Notes: generated by a model from the sequence alone, not told the origin. A stretch of DNA of 7,947 bases from Acidobacteriota bacterium (GCA_016789625.1 JAEUQS010000187.1:1-7947); one strand, 5' to 3'. Counted from the stretch's first letter, positions 1-6,358 are shown. Numbers and translations are program-made.

Positions 1-2415
1 GCTGGTCGCGGCGATGGGTGCCGGGGTGGGCTGGGCTTCGGGCGGTTTGGTTCCGCTTCCCCGGGTGAGGAAGAAGCCGACGGCGCCGAGCGCCACGACG
101 CCGACCCCGATTCCCACGTAGAGCCCCATCCGGCTCTTGGGCTCTTCGCGGCCCATCGAGAGGGCGGGCTGCGAAACCTCGGTCACTGCGGGAACGACGG
201 GCTCGGGCGCAGGCGCGGGCGCGGCCTTGGGTTTCTCCTTCTTGGAGATGACGAGCCCCTTGCCCTTCTTCTTCTCCTCGACGAGCGGTCCGCCCGTGTC
301 GGCCATGGCGAAGGCGGCGTCGATCTGCTCGTCGGAAACGGCCGGCTGCGACTCGAGGAGCCGGTGCATGTAGATCGCGAGATCGGCCGGCCCCGGGGTG
401 GGCTGGTACGAATAGAGGATCGAGTTGATGTCCTTCTCGAACTCGTTCGCGTTCTGGTAGCGGTCCTGCGGGTTCTTGGCGAGCGCCTTCAGGACGACCT
501 GGTCGACCTTCTTGGGCAGCTCGTAGTTCTTCGTGGAGGGCGCGACGACCTTGGCGTCGCGCACCTGCTCGAGAATGGTGAGATCGGTGTCGCCGGTGAA
601 GAGACGCTCCCCGGTGAGCATCTCGAAGAGCACGATGCCCAGCGAAAAGATGTCGGTCCGCCGGTCGATCTTCTTGCCCCACGCCTGCTCGGGCGACATG
701 TACTGGAGCTTGCCCTTGAGCGCGCCGGTCTGGGTTTGCGAGACCTTCGTGGCCGCCTTGGCGATCCCGAAGTCGCAGAGCTTGATGTCGCCTTCGAAGC
801 TGATGAGGATGTTCTGGGGCGAGACGTCGCGATGGACGAGGTTGAGCTCCTTGCCGTCCATGCCCACGCGGCGGTGCGCGTACTCGAGCGCGTTGCCGAT
901 CTTGGAGGCGATGAAGAGCGCGAGCTCGGGGGGCAGCGGATAGCCCCGCTCCTGCCCCATCTTGAGGATGGAGCGGAGATCCTTGCCTTCCACGTACTCC
1001 ATGGCGATGTAGTGGTAGGCGTCCACCCGGCCCAGGTCGTAGATGTGGATGATGTTGTTGTGGGTGAGCTGGGCCGCGAGCTTGGCTTCGTCGACGAACA
1101 TCGTGATGAAGTCGTCGTTGTCGGCCATGTGCGGGAGGATTCGCTTGATCGCGACGATCTTCTCGAAACCTTCCTCACCCTTCATCCGGGCCTTGTAGAC
1201 CTCCGCCATGCCGCCGGCGGCGATCTTCTCGAGGAGCTGGTAGCGGCCGAACGCGCCGGGACCGGTCGCCATGGGCACCGACGTGGAGGTGTCCCGCCGC
1301 TTCTCTTCGCGGCGCGGCGGCTCCGGCGGGCGGAACGTCTCGCGCGGCGGCTCGGGAGCGGGTTTCGGGGCGGGGCGCGGCGCCGGCGGAGCTGGAGGCT
1401 CGGCGCGGACGGGCTCGGCCGGACGGGCCAGCTTCTCCGTGGGGGGCGGGGTCTTTTCGCGCGCGGGAGCGGGCGGAGCGGGGGCGGCCACGGGGCGAGG
1501 GATGGGTCCCGTGTCCGGCTTTGCGGCCGGTCCCGAGGCGGGGCGTACCTTGAGGCCCGAGAGCGTGTCGGTGAGCATTTTGTCCACCGACGTCGAGACC
1601 GCGGCCTTGTTCGCGATGGAGGCGCTGGAGTCCCTCACGGAGCTCGGGGGAGGCGGAATGACCGCGGGGCCACCGGCTCCGGTGAGGTCGAGGCGAACGG
1701 TGCGATCGCCGCCGTCCATGGGCTCGGCGGGCCTCGCCGGCGGGGCCGGAGCCACGGGCGCCGGAGGCCTGGGGGCCGGCGCCGGTGCGGGAGGCGCGGG
1801 CTTGGGAGGATCGACCTTGGGGATCGACCCCGTCGTTCCGGCGCTCGAGCGGCGGGGAGCGGGAAGGATTCCCGAGAGGGTCTGCTCGAGCTTCTTCTGG
1901 ATACCGGGATCCGTGCCCTGGTTGACGGAGGCCACCGGGCGGCCCTCGTCTTCCATGCCCGAGAGCACGTCGGAGAAGATGTCGTCGGCCGAGAGCAGGC
2001 CGGCGCCGGTCTGCCCATCGGTGGGAAAAGGGTCGTTCGCGGGAGCGCTCCTCCCCCCCAGGGCGGCGCCGATCTCCTCGAGGAACACCTCTTCCGAGAA
2101 CGGCTTCTCGAGGATGCTCGTGGCGCCGACGCGTTGGGCGTCGGCGCGTTTGTTCTTCCCTTTGTAGCCCGACATCATCAGCAGGATGGGTGGGGTTCCC
2201 CCCATTCCCTGCATGCCCTTGATGACGTCCGGCGTGCGCAGCTTGGGCAGGACGGAGGAGACCAGGACGAGGTCCGGCCGTCCGCGTTTGTAGGCCTCGA
2301 GCCCCTCTTCGCCGTCTTTGGCGACGACGAGATCGAAGTCTTTCCCGGCCAGATGCCCGCGGATCCGGTCGAGATACCTCGGCTCATACTCGATCAGTAG
2401 GATTTTTTTCGCCAT
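1..2415 (-). CDS. Receiver-like/Ser-Thr protein kinase fusion with membrane anchor (3' end beyond window)
   Basis: The frame from the ATG at 2415 stays open for 805 codons to the left edge, so the C-terminus is missing. Residues 1-121 look like a response-regulator receiver domain (start MAKKILLIEYEP, conserved Lys in LEKPF at 104). Residues 122-388 are a Pro/Ala-rich, probably disordered linker. Residues 391-664 are a Hanks-type kinase: glycine loop around AAGGMAEVY, VAIK Lys424, helix-C Glu443, HRDVSPQN with Asp530, DFG at 548-550, and YMSPEQ near 572-577. A second low-complexity stretch leads to one membrane helix (about 763-784), followed by a short RGSGTKPPE tail. The kinase probably phosphorylates cytoplasmic Ser/Thr targets and may sense something outside the membrane. 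All catalytic residues are present, so activity is expected. The receiver lacks its phosphoacceptor Asp. The HRDVSPQN loop is familiar from myxobacterial and acidobacterial kinases. Substrate and signal are unknown. Confidence 0.93.
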   Translation of the reverse strand, partial: MAKKILLIEYEPRYLDRIRGHLAGKDFDLVVAKDGEEGLEAYKRGRPDLVLVSSVLPKLRTPDVIKGMQGMGGTPPILLMMSGYKGKNKRADAQRVGATSILEKPFSEEVFLEEIGAALGGRSAPANDPFPTDGQTGAGLLSADDIFSDVLSGMEDEGRPVASVNQGTDPGIQKKLEQTLSGILPAPRRSSAGTTGSIPKVDPPKPAPPAPAPAPRPPAPVAPAPPARPAEPMDGGDRTVRLDLTGAGGPAVIPPPPSSVRDSSASIANKAAVSTSVDKMLTDTLSGLKVRPASGPAAKPDTGPIPRPVAAPAPPAPAREKTPPPTEKLARPAEPVRAEPPAPPAPRPAPKPAPEPPRETFRPPEPPRREEKRRDTSTSVPMATGPGAFGRYQLLEKIAAGGMAEVYKARMKGEEGFEKIVAIKRILPHMADNDDFITMFVDEAKLAAQLTHNNIIHIYDLGRVDAYHYIAMEYVEGKDLRSILKMGQERGYPLPPELALFIASKIGNALEYAHRRVGMDGKELNLVHRDVSPQNILISFEGDIKLCDFGIAKAATKVSQTQTGALKGKLQYMSPEQAWGKKIDRRTDIFSLGIVLFEMLTGERLFTGDTDLTILEQVRDAKVVAPSTKNYELPKKVDQVVLKALAKNPQDRYQNANEFEKDINSILYSYQPTPGPADLAIYMHRLLESQPAVSDEQIDAAFAMADTGGPLVEEKKKGKGLVISKKEKPKAAPAPAPEPVVPAVTEVSQPALSMGREEPKSRMGLYVGIGVGVVALGAVGFFLTRGSGTKPPEAQPTPAPIAATS
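2053..2415 (-). other. Degenerate (pseudo-)receiver domain of the kinase
   Basis: Residues 1-121 follow the receiver pattern: a hydrophobic first strand, PDLVLV for the third strand, LLMMSGY for the fourth and LEKPF for the fifth. In typical receivers the first strand ends in an acidic pair, as in VDDEP. Here it reads IEYEP, so the pair is Glu9-Tyr10. The phosphorylated Asp should follow PDLVLV, but Ser53 stands there (VSSVLP). The Ser/Thr switch position (Ser82) and Lys104 are kept. The domain is therefore unlikely to take a phosphate from a histidine kinase. It may act as a docking or dimerisation module. Confidence 0.8.
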
Positions 2416-2473
2416 ATGGAACGGGCCGGGCCCGAGACCCTCCGCTGGCCGGGAACTAATCCAGGTGAACCCT

Positions 2474-2479
2474 TATTAT
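2474..2479 (+). promoter_or_regulatory. Candidate -10 element for the mtaB-like gene
   Basis: TATTAT matches the -10 consensus at five of six positions and shares its bases with the minus-strand -10 box. No convincing -35 box lies 16-18 bp upstream. Transcription starting six or seven bases downstream would leave only about 10 nt before the ATG at 2496, so this mRNA could be nearly leaderless. That fits the absence of a Shine-Dalgarno sequence. Confidence 0.3.
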
Positions 2480-2502
2480 CTCTTCGGACTCGGGCATGTC
2501 AA
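2475..2502 (-). promoter_or_regulatory. Candidate sigma70-type promoter for the kinase gene
   Basis: Read on the minus strand, a perfect -35 box TTGACA (2502-2497) is followed after 16 bp by GATAAT (2480-2475), five of six matches to the -10 consensus. Transcription would start near 2468, giving a leader of roughly 50 nt before the ATG at 2415. The -35 box overlaps the start codon of the divergent gene at 2496. No good ribosome binding site lies close to the kinase ATG; the nearest purine-rich run, GGAGGG, is about 25-30 nt upstream. Confidence 0.5.
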
Positions 2503-3896
2503 CGGATCTCCCTGCCGAAGAGGGCCTTACGGCTCACGCTCCCGCACCCTCCAGCGGAGAGTACGGCCTTTTCGGCCTCCGGTATCGCGTACATTTTCTG
2601 GGCTGCAAGGTGAGTGCGTTCGATTCCCGGGCCCATGCGGCAAGGCTCGAGACGCATGGAGCCGAGCCGGCAGAGGACCTCGTTCCCGACGTCGTTCTCA
2701 TCCAGACGTGCTCCGTGACGGATCGCGCGGACCGCGACGGGCGGCGCGCCCTCCGGCGGCTTCGCCGGGAGAATCCCCGCGCCACGCTCGTCGCGACGGG
2801 CTGTCTCGCCCAGCGCGACCCCGAGGGCCTCGCCCGCCTTCCCGACGTCGACCTCGTCCTGGGCCACGGGCTGGGGGCCGAGCTGCCGCGGCTTCTCGCC
2901 GAGCGCGCGTCCGGCCTGCTGCCGGGCAAGATCGCCTGGTCCCCCGCCCCCGCCCGCGGCGATTTCCTCGACGTCCCGCTCCCGTTCCTCGTGGCCGAGG
3001 GCCGGACCCGCGCCTTCCTCAAGATCCAGGACGGCTGCGAGCGGCGCTGCGCGTTCTGCATCATTCCGTCCCTGCGGGGAATCGAACGGAGCGAGCTCGC
3101 GGATCGCGTCGTCGATTCCGTGCTCGCCCTCTCGGAGGCGGGGATCCCCGAGATCGTCCTCACCGGAATCCACCTCGCGAATTTCGGAGGTGGAGTCGAA
3201 GGCCCCGCCCGGCGGCAGGGCGGGCTCGTCGGCCTGCTCCGGCGGCTCGAGGACGCGGCACCCCGTGCCCGCGTGAGGCTCTCCTCGCTCGAGCCCATGG
3301 AGGCCGGGGAGGAGCTCGTGGATCTCGTCTCCACGTCCCGTGTCGTGGTGCCGCATCTGCACCTGCCCGCCCAGGCGGGCTCCGACTCCGTGCTCCGCAG
3401 GATGCGGCGCGGGCTCGTGACGGCCCGGTACCGCGCCCTCGTGCTGCGCGCCGAGCGCGCGAATCCGCGCCTGCACCTCGCGACCGACGTCATCACCGGT
3501 TTCCCGGGTGAGACGGCCGCGGAGGCCGCGGAGTCCGAGGCCTTCTTCGCGGATCTCCCGCTCGCGTCGCTGCACGTCTTCCCGTTCTCGTCGCGCTCCG
3601 GAACCGACGCGGCGCGCTGGGCCCGGGAGGACGGCGTGCCCGACGCGACGATCACGCGGCGGGCCTCCCGCCTCCGGGCGCTCGCCTGCCGGAAGCTCCG
3701 CGACTTCGCGAGAGCCCATCACGGCACGGTTGCGGATTCCGTGGTTCTCAAGGGCGGGCGGGCGCTCACGGACAACTACCTCGACGCGGGCTACGAGGGT
3801 GGGGCACCCGCCGGGTCTCGGTTCGACGCGACGCTGAGCGTCGACGGCGACGGGCGGGTCCGGGTCGCCGCCGAACGCCCCGAAGCGCCCTGCTAG
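2496..3896 (+). CDS. mtaB: tRNA (N6-L-threonylcarbamoyladenosine(37)-C2)-methylthiotransferase, MtaB-like radical SAM enzyme
   Basis: The 466-residue product has the architecture of the methylthiotransferase family, which adds a methylthio group to modified A37 of tRNA. The N-terminal domain has three cluster cysteines: Cys37 (FLGCKV), Cys72 (QTCSVTDRADR) and Cys103 (ATGCLAQ). The radical SAM motif CERRCAFC gives Cys181, Cys185 and Cys188. A short TRAM-like tail follows (about 405-460). GCKV, rather than MiaB-type GCQMN or RimO-type GCPKN, favours MtaB (t6A-to-ms2t6A) over its paralogues. Two usually conserved Asn residues are changed: GCKVS instead of GCKVN, and QTC instead of NTC. About 28 residues precede the first strand, longer than usual, but there is no alternative in-frame start before Cys37 and no upstream one before the stop at 2466. 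No Shine-Dalgarno sequence is visible. It is divergent from the kinase and 51 bp upstream of yebC. Confidence 0.9.
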   Translation: MSTDLPAEEGLTAHAPAPSSGEYGLFGLRYRVHFLGCKVSAFDSRAHAARLETHGAEPAEDLVPDVVLIQTCSVTDRADRDGRRALRRLRRENPRATLVATGCLAQRDPEGLARLPDVDLVLGHGLGAELPRLLAERASGLLPGKIAWSPAPARGDFLDVPLPFLVAEGRTRAFLKIQDGCERRCAFCIIPSLRGIERSELADRVVDSVLALSEAGIPEIVLTGIHLANFGGGVEGPARRQGGLVGLLRRLEDAAPRARVRLSSLEPMEAGEELVDLVSTSRVVVPHLHLPAQAGSDSVLRRMRRGLVTARYRALVLRAERANPRLHLATDVITGFPGETAAEAAESEAFFADLPLASLHVFPFSSRSGTDAARWAREDGVPDATITRRASRLRALACRKLRDFARAHHGTVADSVVLKGGRALTDNYLDAGYEGGAPAGSRFDATLSVDGDGRVRVAAERPEAPC

Positions 3897-3899
3897 ACT
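3892..3899 (+). promoter_or_regulatory. Possible extended -10 element for yebC
   Basis: TGCTAGACT spans the mtaB stop codon and resembles an extended -10 element (TG-N-TAnAnT type). A start near 3906 would give a leader of about 40 nt including the hairpin at 3916-3929 and the ribosome binding site. No clear -35 box is present. It could allow yebC-ruvC to be transcribed apart from mtaB. Confidence 0.22.
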
Positions 3900-3915
3900 C
3901 TGCGGCTCGCCAAAA

Positions 3916-3929
3916 CGGGGCCAGCCCCG
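3916..3929 (+). other. Small GC-rich hairpin in the mtaB-yebC spacer
   Basis: Arms CGGGG and CCCCG surround a CCAG loop. No T-tract follows, so it does not look like an intrinsic terminator. It lies seven bases before the yebC ribosome binding site and could mark a processing point or affect initiation, or be chance in GC-rich DNA. Confidence 0.3.
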
Positions 3930-3936
3930 ACTCTCC

Positions 3937-3942
3937 GAGGTG
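3937..3942 (+). promoter_or_regulatory. Ribosome binding site of yebC
   Basis: GAGGTG lies five bases before the ATG at 3948, a good Shine-Dalgarno position. It supports this start, which also matches the conserved MSGHSKW opening of the family. Confidence 0.8.
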
Positions 3943-3947
3943 AAAAC

Positions 3948-4688
3948 ATGTCCGGCCACAGCAAATGGAGCACCATCAAGCACAAGAAGGGCGCTGCCGA
4001 CGCGAAGCGTGGGCGCCTCTTCACGAAGATCATCAAGGAGATCACGATGTCCGCCAAAGTCGGCGGCGGCAGCGTGGACTCCAACCCGCGTCTTCGATCG
4101 GCGGTCGCGGCCGCGAAGAAGGCCTCGATGCCGGCCGACAACATCGACAAGGCCATCAAGCGCGGGACCGGTGAGCTCGAGGGCGTCACGTACGAGGAGA
4201 TCACGTACGAGGGCTACGGCCCGGGCGGCGCGGCGATCCTCGTGGACTGCATGACCGACAACAAGAACCGCACGGCCTCCGAGATCCGCCACATCTTCGC
4301 GAAGTACGGCGGCAACATGGGCGCCGCGGGCTCCGTGGCATTCCAGTTCTCGAAAAAGGGCTATCTCGCCGTCGAGAAGTCCGCCGCGCAGGAAGACGCG
4401 CTCATGGAGCTCGCCCTCGAGGCCGGTGCCGAAGACTTCCGCGCGGAGGATGCCGACGTTTTCGAGATCACGACCGACCTTTCGAGCTTCGAGAGCGTGA
4501 AGGCGCAGATCGAGGGCAAGGGCATCGTCCCGCAGACGGCCGAGCTCCAGATGATGCCGTCCTCCACGACCGCCGTGGGCGACAAGGCTCCCGCGCTGCT
4601 CAAGCTCCTCGACATGCTCGAGGACAACGACGACGTGCAGAAGGTCTGGTCGAACGGCGACATCGAAGACGAGTACCTCGAGGGCTAG
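3948..4688 (+). CDS. yebC: YebC/PmpR family protein
   Basis: The 246-residue protein is a full-length member of the YebC/PmpR/TACO1 family. It opens with MSGHSKWSTIKHKK and then KRGRLFTKI, and carries the family's N-PRLR-AV-AAK block and NMPADNI-type segment (here SMPADNIDKAIKRGTG). GYGPGGAAILV and TDNKNRTASEIRH, followed by GGNMG..GSVAFQF, are also typical. Members have been described as transcriptional regulators and, more recently, as ribosome-associated factors that help translate difficult sequences such as proline runs; mitochondrial TACO1 supports translation. The last view would suit a genome encoding long Pro-rich linkers like those at both ends of this window, but that link is inference. 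The gene precedes ruvC by 21 bp, an arrangement also found in E. coli, so co-transcription is likely. No key region is missing. Confidence 0.97.
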   Translation: MSGHSKWSTIKHKKGAADAKRGRLFTKIIKEITMSAKVGGGSVDSNPRLRSAVAAAKKASMPADNIDKAIKRGTGELEGVTYEEITYEGYGPGGAAILVDCMTDNKNRTASEIRHIFAKYGGNMGAAGSVAFQFSKKGYLAVEKSAAQEDALMELALEAGAEDFRAEDADVFEITTDLSSFESVKAQIEGKGIVPQTAELQMMPSSTTAVGDKAPALLKLLDMLEDNDDVQKVWSNGDIEDEYLEG

Positions 4689-4709
4689 GCGGAACGGAAG
4701 CCCGGCCGT

Positions 4710-5291
4710 ATGCGCATCCTCGGCGTGGATCCCGGGAGTCGCGCGGCAGGCTGGGCGCTCGTGGAGTTTCGGCCCGCCCCCTTCTTCCGCGGGGCGGGCG
4801 TTCTCCGGCCAGCCACGGACGTTCCGTTCGCCGAACGGCTCAGGGAGCTCCACGAAACCCTTCTCGCGGTGATCTCGAGGGAGAAACCCGATATCGCGGC
4901 CGTGGAGCGCGTCTTCTCGGGGGTGAACCCGCAGAGCCTCATCACGCTCGGCGAGGCGCGCGGCGCGATCCTCCTCGCGCTCTCCCTCTCGAACGTCCCG
5001 GTGCGGGAGATCACGCCGGCGGAGATCAAGCGCATCGTGACGGGTACCGGAGCCGCGGAGAAGGAGCAGGTCCGGCACATGGTGAAGGCTCTTCTCGGGG
5101 CCTCCGCGCCCGCCCGGCTCGCGCTCGACGCCGCCGACGCCACGGCCGCCGCACTCGCGCTCGGGACCCTGACGGCGAGGTCCGGCACCCGCCGCGTCGT
5201 GGCGTCCCCGATTCCGCTGACGCCCCGGAGAACGAACGATCCCCTCGTTCGTACCAACGATCCCGTCGTGAAGAGACGCATTTCGGGCTGA
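4710..5291 (+). CDS. ruvC: Crossover junction endodeoxyribonuclease RuvC
   Basis: The product resolves Holliday junctions by paired nicking during recombination and fork repair, normally with the RuvAB branch-migration motor. All four acidic residues of the RNase H-like active site are visible: Asp7 (GVDPGS), Glu66 (AAVERVF), and Asp140 and Asp143 (DAADAT), matching E. coli Asp7, Glu66, Asp138 and Asp141. The segment NPQSLITLGEARGA is also typical. At 193 residues it is about 20 longer than the E. coli protein. The extra C-terminal tail is basic and holds a tandem RTNDPLV/RTNDPVV repeat. The ATG at 4710 fits the family N-terminus (MRILGVDPGS); only a weak GGAAG lies nine bases upstream, consistent with translation following yebC. 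ruvA and ruvB do not follow; a DUF4388 gene does. Confidence 0.95.
   Translation: MRILGVDPGSRAAGWALVEFRPAPFFRGAGVLRPATDVPFAERLRELHETLLAVISREKPDIAAVERVFSGVNPQSLITLGEARGAILLALSLSNVPVREITPAEIKRIVTGTGAAEKEQVRHMVKALLGASAPARLALDAADATAAALALGTLTARSGTRRVVASPIPLTPRRTNDPLVRTNDPVVKRRISG
5232..5269 (+). repeat. Duplicated hairpin in the 3' end of ruvC
   Basis: Perfect 8-bp arms ACGAACGA (5232-5239) and TCGTTCGT (5245-5252) surround a TCCCC loop. Immediately downstream a weaker related copy has arms ACGA (5257-5260) and TCGT (5266-5269) around TCCCG. The two units also form a direct repeat that encodes the RTNDP duplication. They sit about 50-85 bases before the next gene's start. Confidence 0.6.
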
Positions 5292-5303
5292 CCGTGCTAT
5301 CTT

Positions 5304-5310
5304 GAGAGGG
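5304..5310 (+). promoter_or_regulatory. Ribosome binding site of the DUF4388 gene
   Basis: GAGAGGG ends seven bases before the ATG at 5318 and supports that start. A -10-like GCTATCTT lies just before it (5296-5303), but a transcript starting from it would exclude this site. Read-through from ruvC therefore seems the more natural way to express the gene. Confidence 0.65.
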
Positions 5311-5317
5311 CAGAAAC

Positions 5318-6217
5318 ATGGCATTTCAAGGCTCGCTGAAAGAACTCCCTCTCGCCGACATCGTTCAGCTCGTCGCCGTCTCGGGGAAGACGGGGATGTT
5401 CTCGCTCACGCGCGGGGCGGAACGAGGCGTCGTGTACATCCAGAACGGCCAGATCACCCACGCCAAGGTCGGAGACCTCGAGGGTGAAGACGCCATCTAC
5501 GCGCTCGCGCTCTGGAGCCAGGGCGAGTTCCAGTTCTCGGCCGGCATCGAGAGCGAATCGCGCACGATCACCCGCTCGAACACGAACCTCCTCATGGAGG
5601 CCGCCCGCCGGAGCGACGAGTGGAAGATCCTCTCCAAGAAGATCCCCACCACCGACTCCGTGCCCCTGCTCGTGTGCCGCGACGGGATGTCCGAGCCCGT
5701 CACGTTCACGCCTCAGGAGTGGCTCGTCGTGACGAAGGCCGATGGCGTGCGCTCGATCGACGAGATCGCCAAGGGCGCCCGGATGTCGGCCTTCGACGTC
5801 GCCAAGACGCTCTACGGCCTCGTCACGCAGGACCTCGTCGAGATCCAGCGGGCGCGCCCCGCGGGAATGAAGCAGGCGGGCTCGAGCCCGTCCATCCCGG
5901 CGCTCACCGCGGCCAACCAGTCGATCCCGACGGTCTCGACCCACAGCGGCGTCTTCAACGCCGTCTCCAAGGGTGACGAGAAGCGCAGCCTCCAGATTCT
6001 CTGCACCAAGGTGAAGCAGGAGGCCGAGACCGCCGCCCTGGCTCCCGGGGACCCCAACATCGACCGTCTCTACCGCCTGGCGCTTCAGGAGATCGACCGG
6101 GGCCGCGGCCTCGAGGTCGTCCGGGAGCTCATCAAGACGCTCGAGCAGAGCGTGGCCGGGCTCAGGGGACGCGAGGCGGCGCTGGTGTTCCGGGACAAGA
6201 TGAGCCCGCTGCTGTAA
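5318..6217 (+). CDS. DUF4388 (PATAN-type) domain protein
   Basis: The 299-residue protein starts with a DUF4388 domain (about 1-105): FQGSLKELPLADIVQLVAVSGKTGMFSLTR in overlapping segments, then GVVYIQNGQITHAKVGDLEGEDAIYALALW and GEFQF. This is the usual pattern of a short 'locus of activity' helix, a strand-rich core and an input helix. Residues 130-178 (FTPQEW to LTQDLVEI-like end) resemble the small winged-helix module that often follows DUF4388, with DGVRSIDEIAKGARMSAFDV as its centre. The C-terminal third is mainly helical after a Ser/Pro/Thr-rich linker (about 183-215). No signal peptide or membrane helix is evident, so it is probably cytoplasmic. Such proteins occur near two-component, gliding and polarity systems in Myxococcota and Acidobacteriota, but the biochemical role is unknown. 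It lies 26 bp after ruvC and may pair with signalling proteins such as the kinase at 1-2415; that is speculative. Confidence 0.86.
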   Translation: MAFQGSLKELPLADIVQLVAVSGKTGMFSLTRGAERGVVYIQNGQITHAKVGDLEGEDAIYALALWSQGEFQFSAGIESESRTITRSNTNLLMEAARRSDEWKILSKKIPTTDSVPLLVCRDGMSEPVTFTPQEWLVVTKADGVRSIDEIAKGARMSAFDVAKTLYGLVTQDLVEIQRARPAGMKQAGSSPSIPALTAANQSIPTVSTHSGVFNAVSKGDEKRSLQILCTKVKQEAETAALAPGDPNIDRLYRLALQEIDRGRGLEVVRELIKTLEQSVAGLRGREAALVFRDKMSPLL

Positions 6218-6246
6218 CCGGGAACCCCAGTTATGGGTTTCCCTGG
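6218..6246 (+). terminator. Stem-loop directly after the DUF4388 stop codon (repeat unit 1)
   Basis: Starting at the base after TAA, arms GGGAACCCCA (6220-6229) and TGGGTTTCCC (6234-6243) pair around GTTA with one C-T mismatch; two outer C-G pairs form if T6244 bulges. The position fits an mRNA 3' end, but the run of T needed for an intrinsic terminator is absent (the T-rich CCTTTTCCTTT comes about 27 bases later). It could protect the 3' end or act with Rho. Confidence 0.4.
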
Positions 6247-6272
6247 CCCTTCCGCTCCGCTCGCTTCGCTCG
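6226..6272 (+). repeat. 47-bp repeat, copy 1
   Basis: First of three identical 47-bp cores. The left half (CCCAGTTATGGG, then TTTCCC) is one arm and loop of a palindrome. The right half is a pyrimidine-rich run built from CGCTC/CGCTT steps. The similarity to copy 3 continues to the left to make a 55-bp unit from 6218. Confidence 0.9.
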
Positions 6273-6292
6273 CCTTTTCCTTTCGCCGAAAA

Positions 6293-6339
6293 CCCAGTTA
6301 TGGGTTTCCCTGGCCCTTCCGCTCCGCTCGCTTCGCTCG
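6293..6339 (+). repeat. 47-bp repeat, copy 2
   Basis: Identical core, 67 bp after copy 1, separated by 20 unrelated bases. Its left arm has diverged: only a 7-bp stem (AAACCCA at 6290-6296 with TGGGTTT at 6301-6307) remains. Confidence 0.9.
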
Positions 6340-6358
6340 GGCCGAAATTACCGGGAAA

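Noticed and set aside
1271..2167. Gly/Ala-rich plus-strand open frame resembling a PE-PGRS-like protein
   Set aside because: It is the reverse reading of the Pro/Ala-rich linker of the kinase; the Gly/Ala content is simply the complement of CCG/GCC codons.
364..2400. Long plus-strand open frame opposite the kinase gene
   Set aside because: The minus strand encodes a continuous receiver-kinase protein with all catalytic motifs. The opposite frame is Arg/Gly/Leu-rich without a domain, as expected for a shadow in GC-rich DNA.
3916..3929. Intrinsic terminator between mtaB and yebC
   Set aside because: The hairpin is short and no T-run follows on either strand, so termination here is not supported.
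2499..5324. Very long minus-strand open frame (941 codons) across mtaB, yebC and ruvC
   Set aside because: It overlaps three well-recognised plus-strand genes and their spacers, and its translation is a low-complexity Arg/Glu/Gly-rich string with no family features.
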